From Phanerochaete sordida (Eukaryota; Basidiomycota; Agaricomycetes; Polyporales; Phanerochaetaceae), in NCBI GenBank assembly GCA_019973155.2, contig BPQB01000035.1, forward strand, positions 248,001 through 312,000: 64,000 bases of DNA, written 5' to 3'. The notes under the pieces are model-generated. The model saw only the letters and a program-made list of their open reading frames with translations, made no database searches and was not told the origin of the DNA. Below, in pieces: positions 12,601 through 25,237 of this stretch (its first letter is position 1; each line of letters begins with the position of its first letter). Position numbers and translations under genes: made by a program.

Positions 12601-13051
12601 CGTCGCGAAGGCCACTGCGCCGGCACGCGCAGCGAAGCCGTCGACGAGCCGTGCCGCGGCGGAGCCGAAGGGCAGGACGCGAACGCGGTCCTCGCCCCGG
12701 GGCCTGCCCAAGGAGAAGGAGAACGCGCGCAAGAGCCCGCGCGCGCGCGCGAAGCTGGTGCAGCGCGCGCGCACGCGCTCCGGCAGCTCCGCGGAGGGCG
12801 AGCACACCAAGCGGTCGACGGTCATTGGCGGCGGGATCAAGAAGACGCGGCCGTCGACGCGCGCGGCGGCTGCGAAACCGGGCCCGAGCAAGAGCACGAC
12901 GCCGGCGACGGTGCCGCCGCTCGAGCTCGAGGAGTTGGAGCCGGCGCCGAAGGGCGGGATGAAGCCGAAGGGGAAGCTGCGTGGGGCCCCGCGCAGGGTC
13001 CCGATTGACAGCTCGGAGGCTGCGCCGTCCGTGCCTGCGTGGAGAGGTTAA
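9649..13051 (+). CDS. ADIP/SSX2IP-Msd1 family coiled-coil protein with long basic C-terminal tail
   Basis: Five exons (9649-9909, 9977-10122, 10176-10671, 10732-11074, 11133-13051) give 1054 residues with consistent phases. The N-terminal third carries the afadin/alpha-actinin-binding (ADIP) pattern: LQYVNTQLIAHGF near residue 45, LSYDHERLQSMYRTA near 105, then long coiled coils (LKKLEKEKDKLLEKVAKL; EESMRHRQELAEENRALK; KDREREQERVRHEAEVKKL). Relatives are animal SSX2IP/ADIP and S. pombe Msd1, which anchor spindle or centrosomal microtubules. From about residue 430 the protein is disordered, rich in Pro, Ala, Lys and Ser-Pro, with RRSPRKPKPTSP and KSPRARAKL basic clusters and an acidic patch (ESEDETDVDDDG). 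The tail is unusually long compared with what I know of the family. A role at spindle poles is inference. Confidence 0.8.
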
Positions 13052-13211
13052 TCATCTGTATTCTCGTATAATACCCCACATGCGATTTCGGACAGCAAGT
13101 AATCTCATCAATGCAAGTTTTGGTTAGTCAACGCTTACTCGGGTCGCTCGTGCGGTGCTTGACAAGATTATTGGTGATAGAGGTAGTAAGACCGGCGACG
13201 TCCAGGATCCT

Positions 13212-14828
13212 CTAAGCCTCATCCGCCTCCTGTTCATCTTCGCTACCCCAGCCTTCTCCCTCAGCGTCCTCTGGCTGCTCCTCATCCATTCCGCTTTGCC
13301 CTGCCAATTCGTCTTCAGCGCTGTCACGATCGTGCCACCACACCGCCTCTTGAGGTGGGTCCAGAGCGCGCAGCGCGGCCTCCGAGTCCTCTGCGGACCA
13401 GGTGCGCTTCAGCACCTCGAAGATCCAATTGATACGGAGACGGTCCTTGCGCATCATGCTTTGCCAGCCGGCGACGCTGGACTGCAGCGCGGCGGGGAGC
13501 AGCTCTCTGAGGGTATCGACGATGCGGTGGCCCGAGACGAGCGAGACCCGTCGCGTTCGGCACAGGCGGGCGAGAGCTCGAGTGTAGGGGTGTTCGTCGT
13601 CCAGAATGCAGCGCAGGAGCGGCTCGATATCATCTCCGTACTCGCTGCCGATGATGTAGATGGAAGGTGTGGCGGCGGACTCGATCTCGGTGAGCAGCCG
13701 GTCCAATGCGTCGAAGTCGAGGAGCGTCGCAGAGCCGACTCCCCCCTCCCCCTGCCCGAGGTTGGAATACAGGTAAATCAAAACGGGGTGGAAGTCAACG
13801 AGCCCTGTCTGCTCGTCGACATCGCATGTGATGTCGGCCTTGGCATGGCAGGAGACGGTTCCGCGAAATCTGCAATATGTATCTGGACAAAGTTGCCAGC
13901 TTTCCATCAGGAGGCATGCCTTAGAGAAGCGCAGCTTACCTCGGTATTTGTCGCAAGTATGAAGCTCCCCGCAGAGGTCGTCTCTGTAGTCAGGATTATC
14001 ACCTGCTACACACTGAAGTAATCGAAGCAAGTTTTGCGCTGCCAAGGCCCTGGCGCGATTCGTGTCGGCATCGCCGTGTGCGTAAAGGAGAGCTAAGAAC
14101 TTGCAGTAGCTGGATGAGTGTAGGATCTGGGGATCGCCCTTGATATACGTAACACATCCTACGAAAGGCCGGGTCCTGTCTCGACGTGGGGGAGGTGGGG
14201 CTGTGTATGCGTCGATATCGTCTTTAACGAAAATCACGTTGTCCAGGATGAGGTGGCGTGGCCTGACAGAATATATACAGCGGATCAGGTCCTTGAAAGA
14301 TGGGAGCTGCAAGTGATGCAGGGCGATGATTTCGATTGTCTGCGAAAGCAGCACCGACGACGGAAAGCTTCTGGGAAGAGAGAATACAGGGAGAAATCTA
14401 CTCTTGTAAGGAACAGGGGCAAGAGTCTCCGCATCCCAGGGAGGAGAAACGTAGATCCTGCATTGGACCAGGATACCGTGCAAGGCGAGTAAGTGGCATT
14501 TTTCTAGAGTAGTGTGGATTGTTTTCGTGTCGTCATAAAGATCCAGCTCTTTGAGACACTCTGATATGGGTAGTACTCCGGAAATCGATTTGCCTCGCCA
14601 GAGGTCTATGAATTCCACAATGTCTTGCGCGGTCCGCAATCTGAGACGAGAAAATAGGTCGCCTCTGAGGAGTTGTGCCCAATAACGACATGTCGACGCG
14701 CAATTCGCCAGGCCCTTCTTGCGGACAGGGTATACCTCGTAGTATTGATTCCGCGCAAGAGCAGAGGCTGCTAGAACGATGCGATGGATGAGTTCTGGAG
14801 GTAAGACCTCTCCTGTAGCCGAGGACAT
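13212..14828 (-). CDS. F-box-like protein, paralogue 1
   Basis: An uninterrupted 538-codon frame spans this gene. Comparison with two paralogues (15060-16667 and 26818-28360) shows that 13883-13939 is an intron of 57 nt with no stop, so the likely protein is 519 residues from exons 14828-13940 and 13882-13212. The N-terminus is F-box-like: LPPELIHRIV near residue 9, then CASTCRYWAQLLRGDLFSRL. The rest is a conserved block with VDEQTGLVD, LLRCILDDE and INWIFEVLKRTWSAED shared by all three copies, and a Glu/Asp-rich end. F-box proteins usually recruit substrates to SCF ubiquitin ligases; no substrate can be proposed. It is transcribed away from paralogue 2, sharing a 231-bp upstream region. Confidence 0.8.
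   Translation of the reverse strand: MSSATGEVLPPELIHRIVLAASALARNQYYEVYPVRKKGLANCASTCRYWAQLLRGDLFSRLRLRTAQDIVEFIDLWRGKSISGVLPISECLKELDLYDDTKTIHTTLEKCHLLALHGILVQCRIYVSPPWDAETLAPVPYKSRFLPVFSLPRSFPSSVLLSQTIEIIALHHLQLPSFKDLIRCIYSVRPRHLILDNVIFVKDDIDAYTAPPPPRRDRTRPFVGCVTYIKGDPQILHSSSYCKFLALLYAHGDADTNRARALAAQNLLRLLQCVAGDNPDYRDDLCGELHTCDKYRGKLRFSKACLLMESWQLCPDTYCRFRGTVSCHAKADITCDVDEQTGLVDFHPVLIYLYSNLGQGEGGVGSATLLDFDALDRLLTEIESAATPSIYIIGSEYGDDIEPLLRCILDDEHPYTRALARLCRTRRVSLVSGHRIVDTLRELLPAALQSSVAGWQSMMRKDRLRINWIFEVLKRTWSAEDSEAALRALDPPQEAVWWHDRDSAEDELAGQSGMDEEQPEDAEGEGWGSEDEQEADEA
13883..13939 (-). other. Stop-free 3n intron inside F-box paralogue 1
   Basis: On the - strand this reads GTAAGCTGCG... to ...TTTGTCCAG, 57 nt, phase 1. 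Removing it joins CDKYR to DTYCRFRG, matching RQQ/DEFYAFRG and GSN/AYHEFGG in the paralogues, whose introns sit at the same place but cannot be read through. Confidence 0.75.
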
Positions 14829-15059
14829 CAGTGCGCTCCAACACCGACCTCACTGTCGAGGATGAGATCTAAGAACAAGCGACAATCCACCCGCGCTACC
14901 CATTAATGAAGTGCGCAGCGAGCGCGGGCGGTGCCAGCAATCGCCTATTAAGCTTAAACACGATCGCATCTGATCGCCTGGCTCAAATTATCATTATCGT
15001 GAGCCATTCTTCCTCCTCGACAGCGACCAAGTGGGTTTTGTTTTGTCCCGTGCCTACTG
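14829..15059. promoter_or_regulatory. Bidirectional promoter region between divergent F-box paralogues
   Basis: Only 231 bp separate the two divergent start codons, so regulatory sequence for both must lie here or inside the genes. No TATA box is obvious. Confidence 0.5.
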
Positions 15060-16667
15060 ATGACGCCTACTGCAGGAGAGGATCTACCTTCGGAGCTCAT
15101 CCATCGCATCGTTTCGACGGCTTCTGCTCTCGCGTATGACGAACATGATTTATATCCCTCCTGCAAGAAGGGCCTGGCGACTTGCGCGTCGACATGTCGC
15201 TATTGGGCACGACTCCTCAGGCTCGACCTATTTTCTTCCATCACCTTACGGGACGCGCAAGACGTAGTGGAGCTCAGCGCTCATAGACCTCTGGCGGGCA
15301 AGAGCAATTCCTGGAGTACCGCCCGTATCGGAGTGTCTCAAAGAGCTTTTGCTCGTCGACGACACGAAAACATCGCGTACTGCCCTGGAGAAATATTATT
15401 TATTCGCCTTGCACAAAATTCCGGTACGCATCACGCAGATCCGCGTTAGCCCTAGTGCTCCGAATATTCAGGTCGCCCCCTTGCCCATTTCATACAAGAG
15501 CAGATCCCTCCCTATGCTCGCTCTTCCCAGGCACTTCCCCTCGCGGATGATGCCTTCACAGTCGGTCGAGAAGCTCGTTCTCAAGCATTTGCAGCTCCCG
15601 TCGTTCAAGGAGTTCATTCGGTGCATCTGTCTTATCAGGCCTCGCGAGCTTCGCCTGAACGGCGTGACCTTCGTCGAAGACGATATCGATACTTATATTG
15701 CGTCTCCACCACCTCGAGACAGGACCCGGCCACTGGTAGAAGGTCATACGTGTATCAAGGGCAAGCCCAGTATCCCACACCTTTCGAGCTACTGCAAGTT
15801 CATGGCTCTCGTTCATGCGAGCGGCGATTCCGATATGAATCGCGCCAGGGCCTTGGCGGCGCAGAATATATCTCGTTTGTCGGAAGCTATAGCGGGCGAT
15901 AGCTCGTGCTGTATAACCGAACTTCATAGCGAGCACGACCGTAGACAACAAGGTGGGTCTCTCGCGCCTTCGCTCTATTATAAAATCAGGATCTCATGAC
16001 GGAATGGCTGCCACTTTATCCAGATGAGTTCTACGCATTTAGAGGAGTCCTCTGCGCACACGGTGTCCGCATTACTATCGCATTTTATGTCGACGAGCAG
16101 ACAGGGCTCGTGAACTCGGACGCCGTATGGGTCACCTTGCCTACGGACTTCGAGTGGGAGACCGCCTCAGCGACGCTCATTGATTTCGACGGCCTGGACC
16201 GAGTCCTCACCGAGCTCGCCTCTCCCACCACACCTCCTATCCACATCTACTGCTACGATAGACATAGCCTCAAACAATTGCTGCGCTCGATCTTGGACGA
16301 CGGACACCTATTGAGTCGGACCCTTGCCCATTTATCTCGTACCCGGCAGATCACGCTTGGGCAGGGCCCTCGCGTCGTTGATGCGTTGGGGCTGACGGTG
16401 GGCCCTCGTATTCTTGATACCCTCAGAGAGCTGCTCCCTGCCCCGCTGCGATCCAGCGTCACTGGCTGGCAGACCGCGCAAAGCACAGGCAAAGATCAAA
16501 TCCACATCAGCTGGATATTCGAGGTCTTGAAGGTCGCATGGTCCGCAGAGGACCTGGAGACCGTGCTGCACGCGCTGGATCCGAGTCCGGACGTGGTGTC
16601 GTTAGGCGACCCCGACGCTGTCGAACGAGAGCTAGTAGGGAACAGCGGGTCGATTGAGAAGCGCTGA
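15060..16667 (+). pseudogene. F-box-like protein, paralogue 2, frameshifted
   Basis: Begins MTPTAGEDLPSELIHRIV, closely matching paralogue 3. After DAQDVVE the frame is lost: the paralogues continue with (F/L)(I/V)DLWRGK, and here seven extra bases at about 15275-15281 push the reading into another frame. The correct frame resumes at once and stays open through LLVDDTKTSRTALEKYYLFAL and to the stop, with one intron (15953-16023, 71 nt, phase 1) at the family position. The rest is well preserved (VDEQTGLVN, ISWIFEVLKVAWSAEDLE), so this is a very recent pseudogene, a polymorphic null allele, or an assembly error. No donor/acceptor pair that could restore the frame was seen. Confidence 0.7.
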
Positions 16668-17261
16668 TGGAGAAGATGAAGGGGAGCGAGGAACAGGAGA
16701 AACGGGGATTAGAGGTTCCTGAACGATGAAGGCTTCTTGGACGAGGTACTCAGCGCGTCGCGTCCACAGAGGTTCCGCACTTCGAGAAAGGGTCAATTAC
16801 TTATCGCGATCGAGAAAAAGGACCAGCGTGAGCTGCACTGCATGTTACGACAAAGCGGAAAGGAAATACAGAATGTAGACTATCCCAGCGCGTACCACGT
16901 GTGCGCGTGTAGCAACGGGCCATGGATGCAATAACTACAATTAGCACGTCTGGGTGAGGCAAAGCAAGTATAGAACACGAGAAAGCCCAGGAGGAACGAA
17001 AAGCAGGCAACGGCGAGGGCGACTCCCCAGAGAAAGCCAGTTCTACGAATCTCCCCCGACCCGCCGCCTCCTGCCGCGTACAAACACGCGTCTGCCATCC
17101 GGGGCCCGAAGCTGCGCGGCAGGACCAAGAAAACACACGCGAAGAGGGAGCAAGCCAAGAAGGCCGTGAAGCACAGAAGCGGAGCGAGGAATACAGGGGA
17201 ATACGAGGTGCGCACGTTCGCTGTGTTCTATTAGACAGGGTATGGAGGCCGCAGCAGCAGC
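16668..17261. other. Convergent intergenic region
   Basis: It lies between the stops of F-box paralogue 2 (+) and the membrane protein gene (-). Nothing beyond probable 3' UTRs is supported. Confidence 0.5.
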
Positions 17262-19535
17262 TTAAATGCCCGCGTAGGCGTCGTCGTCGTCGTACACGGT
17301 GTGGGTGGAGGGCGAGCGTGCGTGGGTATCCTTCGTGTTATGACGGACGGGCTCTGGTGAGGCCTTCGCGCCCGCGACGTGAGATTCATCGGTCAGCTCG
17401 ACCGAGGCGGAGAGCGGCGACTTGCCGTGGGCGGCAGGCGACGACGGGAACTCCAGCGTCACGGGGGAGAAGAGCGAGTCCTTGCCAGAGAACTCGGGGA
17501 GCTTGGGCGGGGTTGAGTCGATGCGGGACTTGCTCGAGTACGCGGGGGATGGCGGGCGGGGCAGGTCATCGGGGTTGACGTTGAACGAGGTGTGATGCTC
17601 GACGCGGGGATCGGAGAACGGCGAATGGGCAATTTCCTCGACTGGGGATGTGAAGAATGCGCCAGGCGCGTTGCCGAGGACGGGAGATGTGACCGGGGAC
17701 ATGACTCTGGTCTGAGTGTTGACGTTCAATGGACGAGGCTCGGTGACGGTGGGCACAACCTGGTCTTCCTTCATGATGGCTTCGTCAGCGGCAGCAGCGA
17801 CAAGGGGCGTGGGCAGGGGCAGGGGCGGCGCGGACTGCAGACGGTCAGAGATCTCGGCGTACTGAGCCGCCTGGAATGGTGAGACGCTGGAGCGGTTGAG
17901 GTCGACGTAGTCGGTTTCCGGGATGTCAAGCTGCGCGGCAGTTGCGGTCATGGACGACTGACGAGTGAGGAAGGTGTTACCACCGGGCTGCAAAGCGAGG
18001 GGAACAGTCGACGCGGTCGAGTTCTGGCGTGAAGGTGTGTTGGGACCGAGCGAGCCTTGCCTGACCGGGGAGATGGGGCTCAGAGTATCCTGACGGTGCG
18101 GCATGTACTCTGGGCCAGTAGAGCCTTGTCGGTTGAGCATGTAGTCCGCGCCATTGGAATACTGGCGATTGAGCATCACGTCCGCGCCGGTAGAGCCTTG
18201 ACGACTGAGCATGTAGTCACCGTTCGATCCTTGATGGTTAAGCATGTATTCCGCGCCGTTAGAGCCATGGCGTTCGAGGTATGCACCGCCCATGGCACCA
18301 CCCATGGCGGCGCCCATAGCAGCCTGCTGAGTGAATTGACCGTGGCCGTTATATGCGGATTCGTAGGGACCAGGAGTGACCGGGGAGCCAAGCGGGGTCT
18401 CGCCCATGGGCTGGAAGAATGGCTGCGACGAGTGCGGAGTTACAGGAGCCCAGGCTTGAGGGGGCATCGGAATAGCGGCCTGACCAGCGCCATATCCACC
18501 GTTGTAAGACGAGCCGTAGTAGCCCTGATCGACGTAGTGTTGTTGGCCTCCGAAAGTAACGGGACCGCCGGTCATGTGGGGCTCAACCGTAGACGGAGGG
18601 CGAGGAGTAACACCGCGACCAGGAGGGAATCCACGTGGAGTATGCTCATCGGGAAGGACCATAGATTGGCGTCGCAGGATATCATCTTCTTCATCACGAC
18701 CCGAGCGACGCTAAATAGCTTGTCAGGTAACGTGATTGGACCCTGTAGATTTGAGCACTCACCATGAAGTACGTCACCGCAAAAATGATACCAGCGAGAC
18801 CAGCGATGACCGCGACGACGATACCGATGACAACCGGGACCTGCACCGAGCTTGTGCTCGTGGGGGTCGGAGAAGTAGACGCGCCGGCCAGTGCAGGCGT
18901 AGGTCCGCCAAGCCCAGACGAGTAGACCGTAGAGGTACCATGACTGGTGTTAACTACTGGTATAGAGGCACCCAGACCTCCTGGCTGCTGCTGCTGAGTC
19001 TGAGACTGGGTCTACATGCGGTCGTCAGCACGCTTTGGTCTGTAAATAGCGCAACGCGCTTCACGCACCGGCGCAGGGGTTGACGACGCGCTGGACGCAG
19101 TGCTAGAGCTCGAGCTGGATGAGGACGAGGAAGCGGAGGTGCTACTCGAGGAGCTCGCGGACGAGGAGGATGTAGCGGAGGTGGAACTGGTGCTCTGGGC
19201 GGTGGATGTAGGTTGGCTGGCTGCCGAGCTAGCCGGCTGGGATGCAGGGCCTGGCCCATCCGTAACAGCAGCTAGTAATACAATATCAGCACAGTTGCCC
19301 AGGACGCGTACACCCCTTGCGGCGAGTGCAAGCGCGTAGCGACGCGACGGCACTCACGAGTCGAGGTCGGAGGGGGATTGTTATTATCGGGCGGATTAGT
19401 GGGGGTGTCGTTAGCAGGTGTCGGAGTAGATGTCGGCCCTGGGTCCGGGGTAACAGGGAAGAGCTGCGTAGGGCTGAACCGAGCCCTCAGCCGGCGATGC
19501 ATGCCGCGCACTTGTACTTCGAGGTCCTCAAGCAT
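17262..19535 (-). CDS. Single-pass membrane protein with Ser/Thr-rich ectodomain and repeat-bearing tail
   Basis: Four exons (19535-19358, 19271-19069, 19011-18763, 18710-17262) give 692 residues. Residues about 35-185 are Ser/Thr/Pro-rich with a long Ser tract (SSSSSSSSSSTASSASS), as in heavily O-mannosylated wall-stress-sensor-like proteins. One transmembrane helix follows (VVIGIVVAVIAGLAGIIFAV, about 187-208), then a charged stop-transfer stretch (RRSGRDEEDD). The 480-residue tail is disordered, with five imperfect 11-12-residue repeats (RQGSTGADYMLN type) and many Ser-Pro sites. The topology resembles yeast Wsc/Mid2 sensors, but no WSC domain was seen. No signal peptide follows the chosen ATG, so an upstream exon may be missing; the ATG at 19502 is another option. 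Function unknown. Confidence 0.7.
18120..18282 (-). repeat. Five in-frame 33-36-bp repeats (11-12 residues)
   Basis: Within the cytoplasmic tail the units read approximately ERHGSNGAEYMLN, HQGSNGDYMLS, RQGSTGADVMLN, RQYSNGADYMLN and RQGSTGPEYMPH. They are diverged but aligned, so they arose by tandem duplication inside the reading frame. Each carries a Tyr-Met or Val-Met after an acidic residue. Confidence 0.8.
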
Positions 19536-20150
19536 TTTGGTCTATGTTGGCGTAGCGAACGAGCGGCGAGGCGAAAAGAACGTAAGTTTCCCGAGGGAAG
19601 TGAGCAGGAGTGCTCGGGGAGACACAAGAAGGACCGGGAGGAGGTAAGGAACGCAAGGAAAGTGCTCGAGGAGCTCGACGTCGAGGTTCAGGAATTTCCG
19701 ACTCGTTTTCATGTGACAACTCGATTATTTTGGGCGATACTTCCGCTCCCGGACGCTTGTAACGGTGATGCTATGCCCTGCTTTGGGAATGTTCCTGGTT
19801 GTCATGAAAACCACCCACAACGCGCGCTGCGTCTCGACTCTCACAGACCGTCGGTCCACGCATCCTGTTGTTTGCTCTGTTGTCTCTCTACGCTTGGTCG
19901 TGCGGGACGGGGCCACGAAATGGTTCATGCGCTACCTGAATATTCTAGACAAACAACACGATTTAAGGGGAAGAAAATAGGGCGCATCCTAAGGTGACGG
20001 AGCCGAAACACAATGTGAAGCGACGGTGGCAGACGGTGAGACCATGTGTCTTGAACGGTACATGGCACCGTCAATGTATTCCTCTATCACGCTATCTACT
20101 GTATACAATCTCCGTTAGATGCTCGTTGCGTTTGCCAGCACGGCGTTCGT
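19536..20150. other. Intergenic between two - strand genes
   Basis: It should contain the promoter and perhaps an undetected first exon of the membrane protein gene, plus the 3' UTR of pyridoxal kinase. No coding signal is clear. Confidence 0.5.
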
Positions 20151-21478
20151 CTACTCCTCCCAGAATCCTTCCCAAGAACTCATCTTCGCGTCAGCAAGGG
20201 CGGAGCTCCGGATAATATCCTGGCCCTGGACGAGCCTGAGTTCGCGGCCATTCATCCTGCGGACCTTGCGCTCGGGCTCGCGCGCGTCGAGCTCCTCGTC
20301 CGTCGGCAGGCGATCCTCCTCGGGGAGCGCCGCGGCGTACTCGTCCGTGAGCTTCAGCATCGCATGCGTCTTCGCGAGCGCCTGCGCCGCGGCGTGCGCG
20401 AGGTGGCTCCCGCCCGCCATGCCCGCGTGCGGGCCCGCGCGGAAGTGCGCGAGGACGAGCGCGCTGAAGAGGTCGCCGACACCCGAGAAGTAGCCCGAGA
20501 GGCACGTCACCGCGCGGATGTGCACCGCGGACGGCGCGGGGCCCTTCGTCGTGTCTGTCGCGGACGAGGCGATGCACAGCAGGTAGCTTGCGTCGGGCTC
20601 GCTGCCCGAGGGCCGGGCCTGCGCTGGCAGCGCCGCGTGGAGCCACGGGCGCAGCGGGATGGAGCTCACAACGACGTTCGGCACCTGGTACTGCTCGTGC
20701 AGGATCTTGAGCGCGCGGCGCAGAGACGAGACGTCTGTGATTTGTACATCTGTCAAGGTTCTACGCCGGTGTCAGTGCCAGCCCAGAAATCTCCCCCACA
20801 CCAATGCTTACTCTACTTCAAACCAGTTGGGCGTAATAATCGTCGAAAGCGGAAGCATGGCCCTGTATATCGGTATTACGTCGGGCGAGACATAAAGCTT
20901 GCCGGAGTCCCCAAGCACAGCTGTACTAGTGTCAGACGTTCATTCAAGCTTAGTGTTGGGGTGCGTACGTACGGTCGAGCAAGTAAATAAGCTCCGGGTT
21001 CTTCTCTCGTAGCTTTTGTGCCAGCCCGAGCACAACTGATAAAGCCTCGCTGCCCGGTATGTAGCCTGACATGACAGTTGAGACACTTTCAACCAATAGG
21101 CGACTTCGAGACAAGTTACCAGTCAGCAGTCGTTCAGGTTGGAGCAAACGATTCTTCTCCATGTTCTCGAGCACAGCCGTGAGCTCTGCGGCGGTAGCAC
21201 GCGACCCGCCAAAACGACCATAACCTGACCATAGCCTCGCACATTAGCAAGCATTACCAAGCTTCAAGCGTAGGAGAAGCACTTGCCAGTGTGATTTGAG
21301 AAGTTGACAGTGTTCACGACCTGCGAAGGAAAGTGTGAATCCCAGACCGCGGACCGCACGCGACTGGACTGACGTCGACGTCATATCCCAGACATTGCAG
21401 CGGGAAGACGGCAGCTTTGCCGCCGACATATCCAAAGGCGACGTGCGACTGGATGCTGAGAATGCGACCTTTCGACAT
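20151..21478 (-). CDS. Pyridoxal kinase (Bud16/PdxK-like)
   Basis: Phosphorylates pyridoxal, pyridoxine and pyridoxamine with ATP in the vitamin B6 salvage pathway. Six exons (21478-21374, 21320-21287, 21224-21120, 21065-20973, 20920-20812, 20760-20151) give 351 residues. Signatures: [19 protein letters not shown] at the start, [17 protein letters not shown] near 36-52, [12 protein letters not shown] near 112, PNWFEVETLT near 145, and the phosphate-binding [17 protein letters not shown] near 240, where GVGD stands for the usual GTGD. The intron at 21225-21286 uses a GC donor (CACTG|GCAAGT); no GT alternative keeps the frame. The ATG at 21478 opens the family-typical N-terminus. Confidence 0.92.
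21225..21286 (-). other. GC-AG intron in pyridoxal kinase
   Basis: The donor reads G|GCAAGTGC and the acceptor GGTCAG. Splicing restores SNHTGYGRF, the expected family sequence. Apart from the T-to-C change the donor fits the consensus well, as is usual for GC donors. Confidence 0.75.
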
Positions 21479-22812
21479 CGTCCTGGAGAATTGCGATGGG
21501 GCCTTCGTGAGACTCGTGAGTGGGTGCAGGGCGCAGTGGATCGGAGATGGATCTGACTCGGACGGTCTTGCCGAGGCGCGCGGTCTGATTGGCTGGCGTT
21601 CGGGCATCCAACTACTTTGCTTTTGGACTTCAATTGAAGAAATTCGTCTGAAGAAAACGGGCCTCTCAACGCTGTCAGGGAGAACGAGGGAGCAATAGAC
21701 TCGGTCATATGTGCGTAAGGGAAATTTGCCGGCAGCTCACGGCTTGAAGTTCGTGAACGTATGCTTTCAAAGCTCTCATCGCAATATTGTATTGGGATGG
21801 ACGACTGGACTCGCGTAAAGCGAGGGCATGATGGACCGTATACACTACAGGCAGCCGTAGCTGCAAGTTTGGGCTCCGCCAGAGCACAACGCCTCAACGC
21901 CTCAGCTGCGGACCCCTATGACCTCCCGCCTGACATCAGAGACGGTATTCGTGCAGTAAAGCACGGTCAGCCCTGAGGCAAGAGCATAAGGCGGCGTAAA
22001 GCTTTGTCACTGCAATGATCACTTCGCCGCACAGCTCACGAATTTCGGGTCGCCTGCGTGAGCTTCTGACCGGGTTTTGAGCATCGCGGCCCTTGTGAGG
22101 TTGCACACACCGGGCGGGCGATAGGACATGTAACACGCTCGGCCGAGACCGATCTGGTCCCGCTGACGCTGCCAAACATACGCGATTGAGCTTGATATAG
22201 CCTGGGTCAACGCCGCTGGAACACGAGGCGGAAAGGCAAAGCTCGGCGGAGGGTCTCATCGCGGCAACCGCGTCGGGCGGATCGCCATAAAAGGCGCGTT
22301 GCGCATCAAGCGCCCAGCGCCTACCGAATGCGGGGGCAGAAGCCTCACGCGGACCTGCTCGAGCAGGCTCTCGCGTTCCCACCATCTTCCCCTGGCTTAC
22401 ATCCTCGCAATGCCATAACCGAAGGCTCTGTCCTCGTTCTCCTTCGCGCGCGAGCATCTCCAAATTCTCTGCGAGATTCGCTACCTGAACGAGCAACCGC
22501 AGCACGCGCTGCTCAGTCGCATGGCTTCCGGACTGCCCAGGATGCGTCCCCATGTTCCCCCACGCGTCCTTGCCGGGCGGAAACAGAATGCAGTGTCTCC
22601 GACACAGATCCTGTTATGGCTGCGAGGTGTCCGGGGCAGGCTTCCGGCCGTTCGATGGAACTGATGCACGCTAAGCCATTCAGATGACCCTTGTGCCTTC
22701 CGATCCCTACAGCGCAGCGTCAACACGGATCGCCTACTTTGCATATATAAAGGCCGTCCACCCTCCAGCTCCACTATCACCCTCGCATACACTTCATCTC
22801 TCTATCCTCCTC
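21479..22812. other. Divergent intergenic region of 1.3 kb
   Basis: It lies between pyridoxal kinase (-) and the monooxygenase (+). Open frames here (for example 21936-22553 on -, 22328-22687 on +) lack domain features and look like chance frames in GC-rich DNA. Confidence 0.5.
22744..22751 (+). promoter_or_regulatory. TATA box candidate for the monooxygenase
   Basis: TATATAAA lies about 70 bp before the start codon at 22813, a suitable distance for a core promoter. Confidence 0.5.
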
Positions 22813-25147
<2,335 letters not shown>

Positions 25148-25237
25148 AATTGCGTGTAATAGTATGCTGGCACTAGGATATCTGCTGTACATTTATGTCC
25201 ATGTAATACTACAATCTGGGATAGGTCTAGTAAATGT

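Noticed and set aside
13212..14828. Reading F-box paralogue 1 as an intronless 538-residue protein
   Set aside because: Both paralogues have an intron at this position, and removing 13883-13939 restores the conserved junction.
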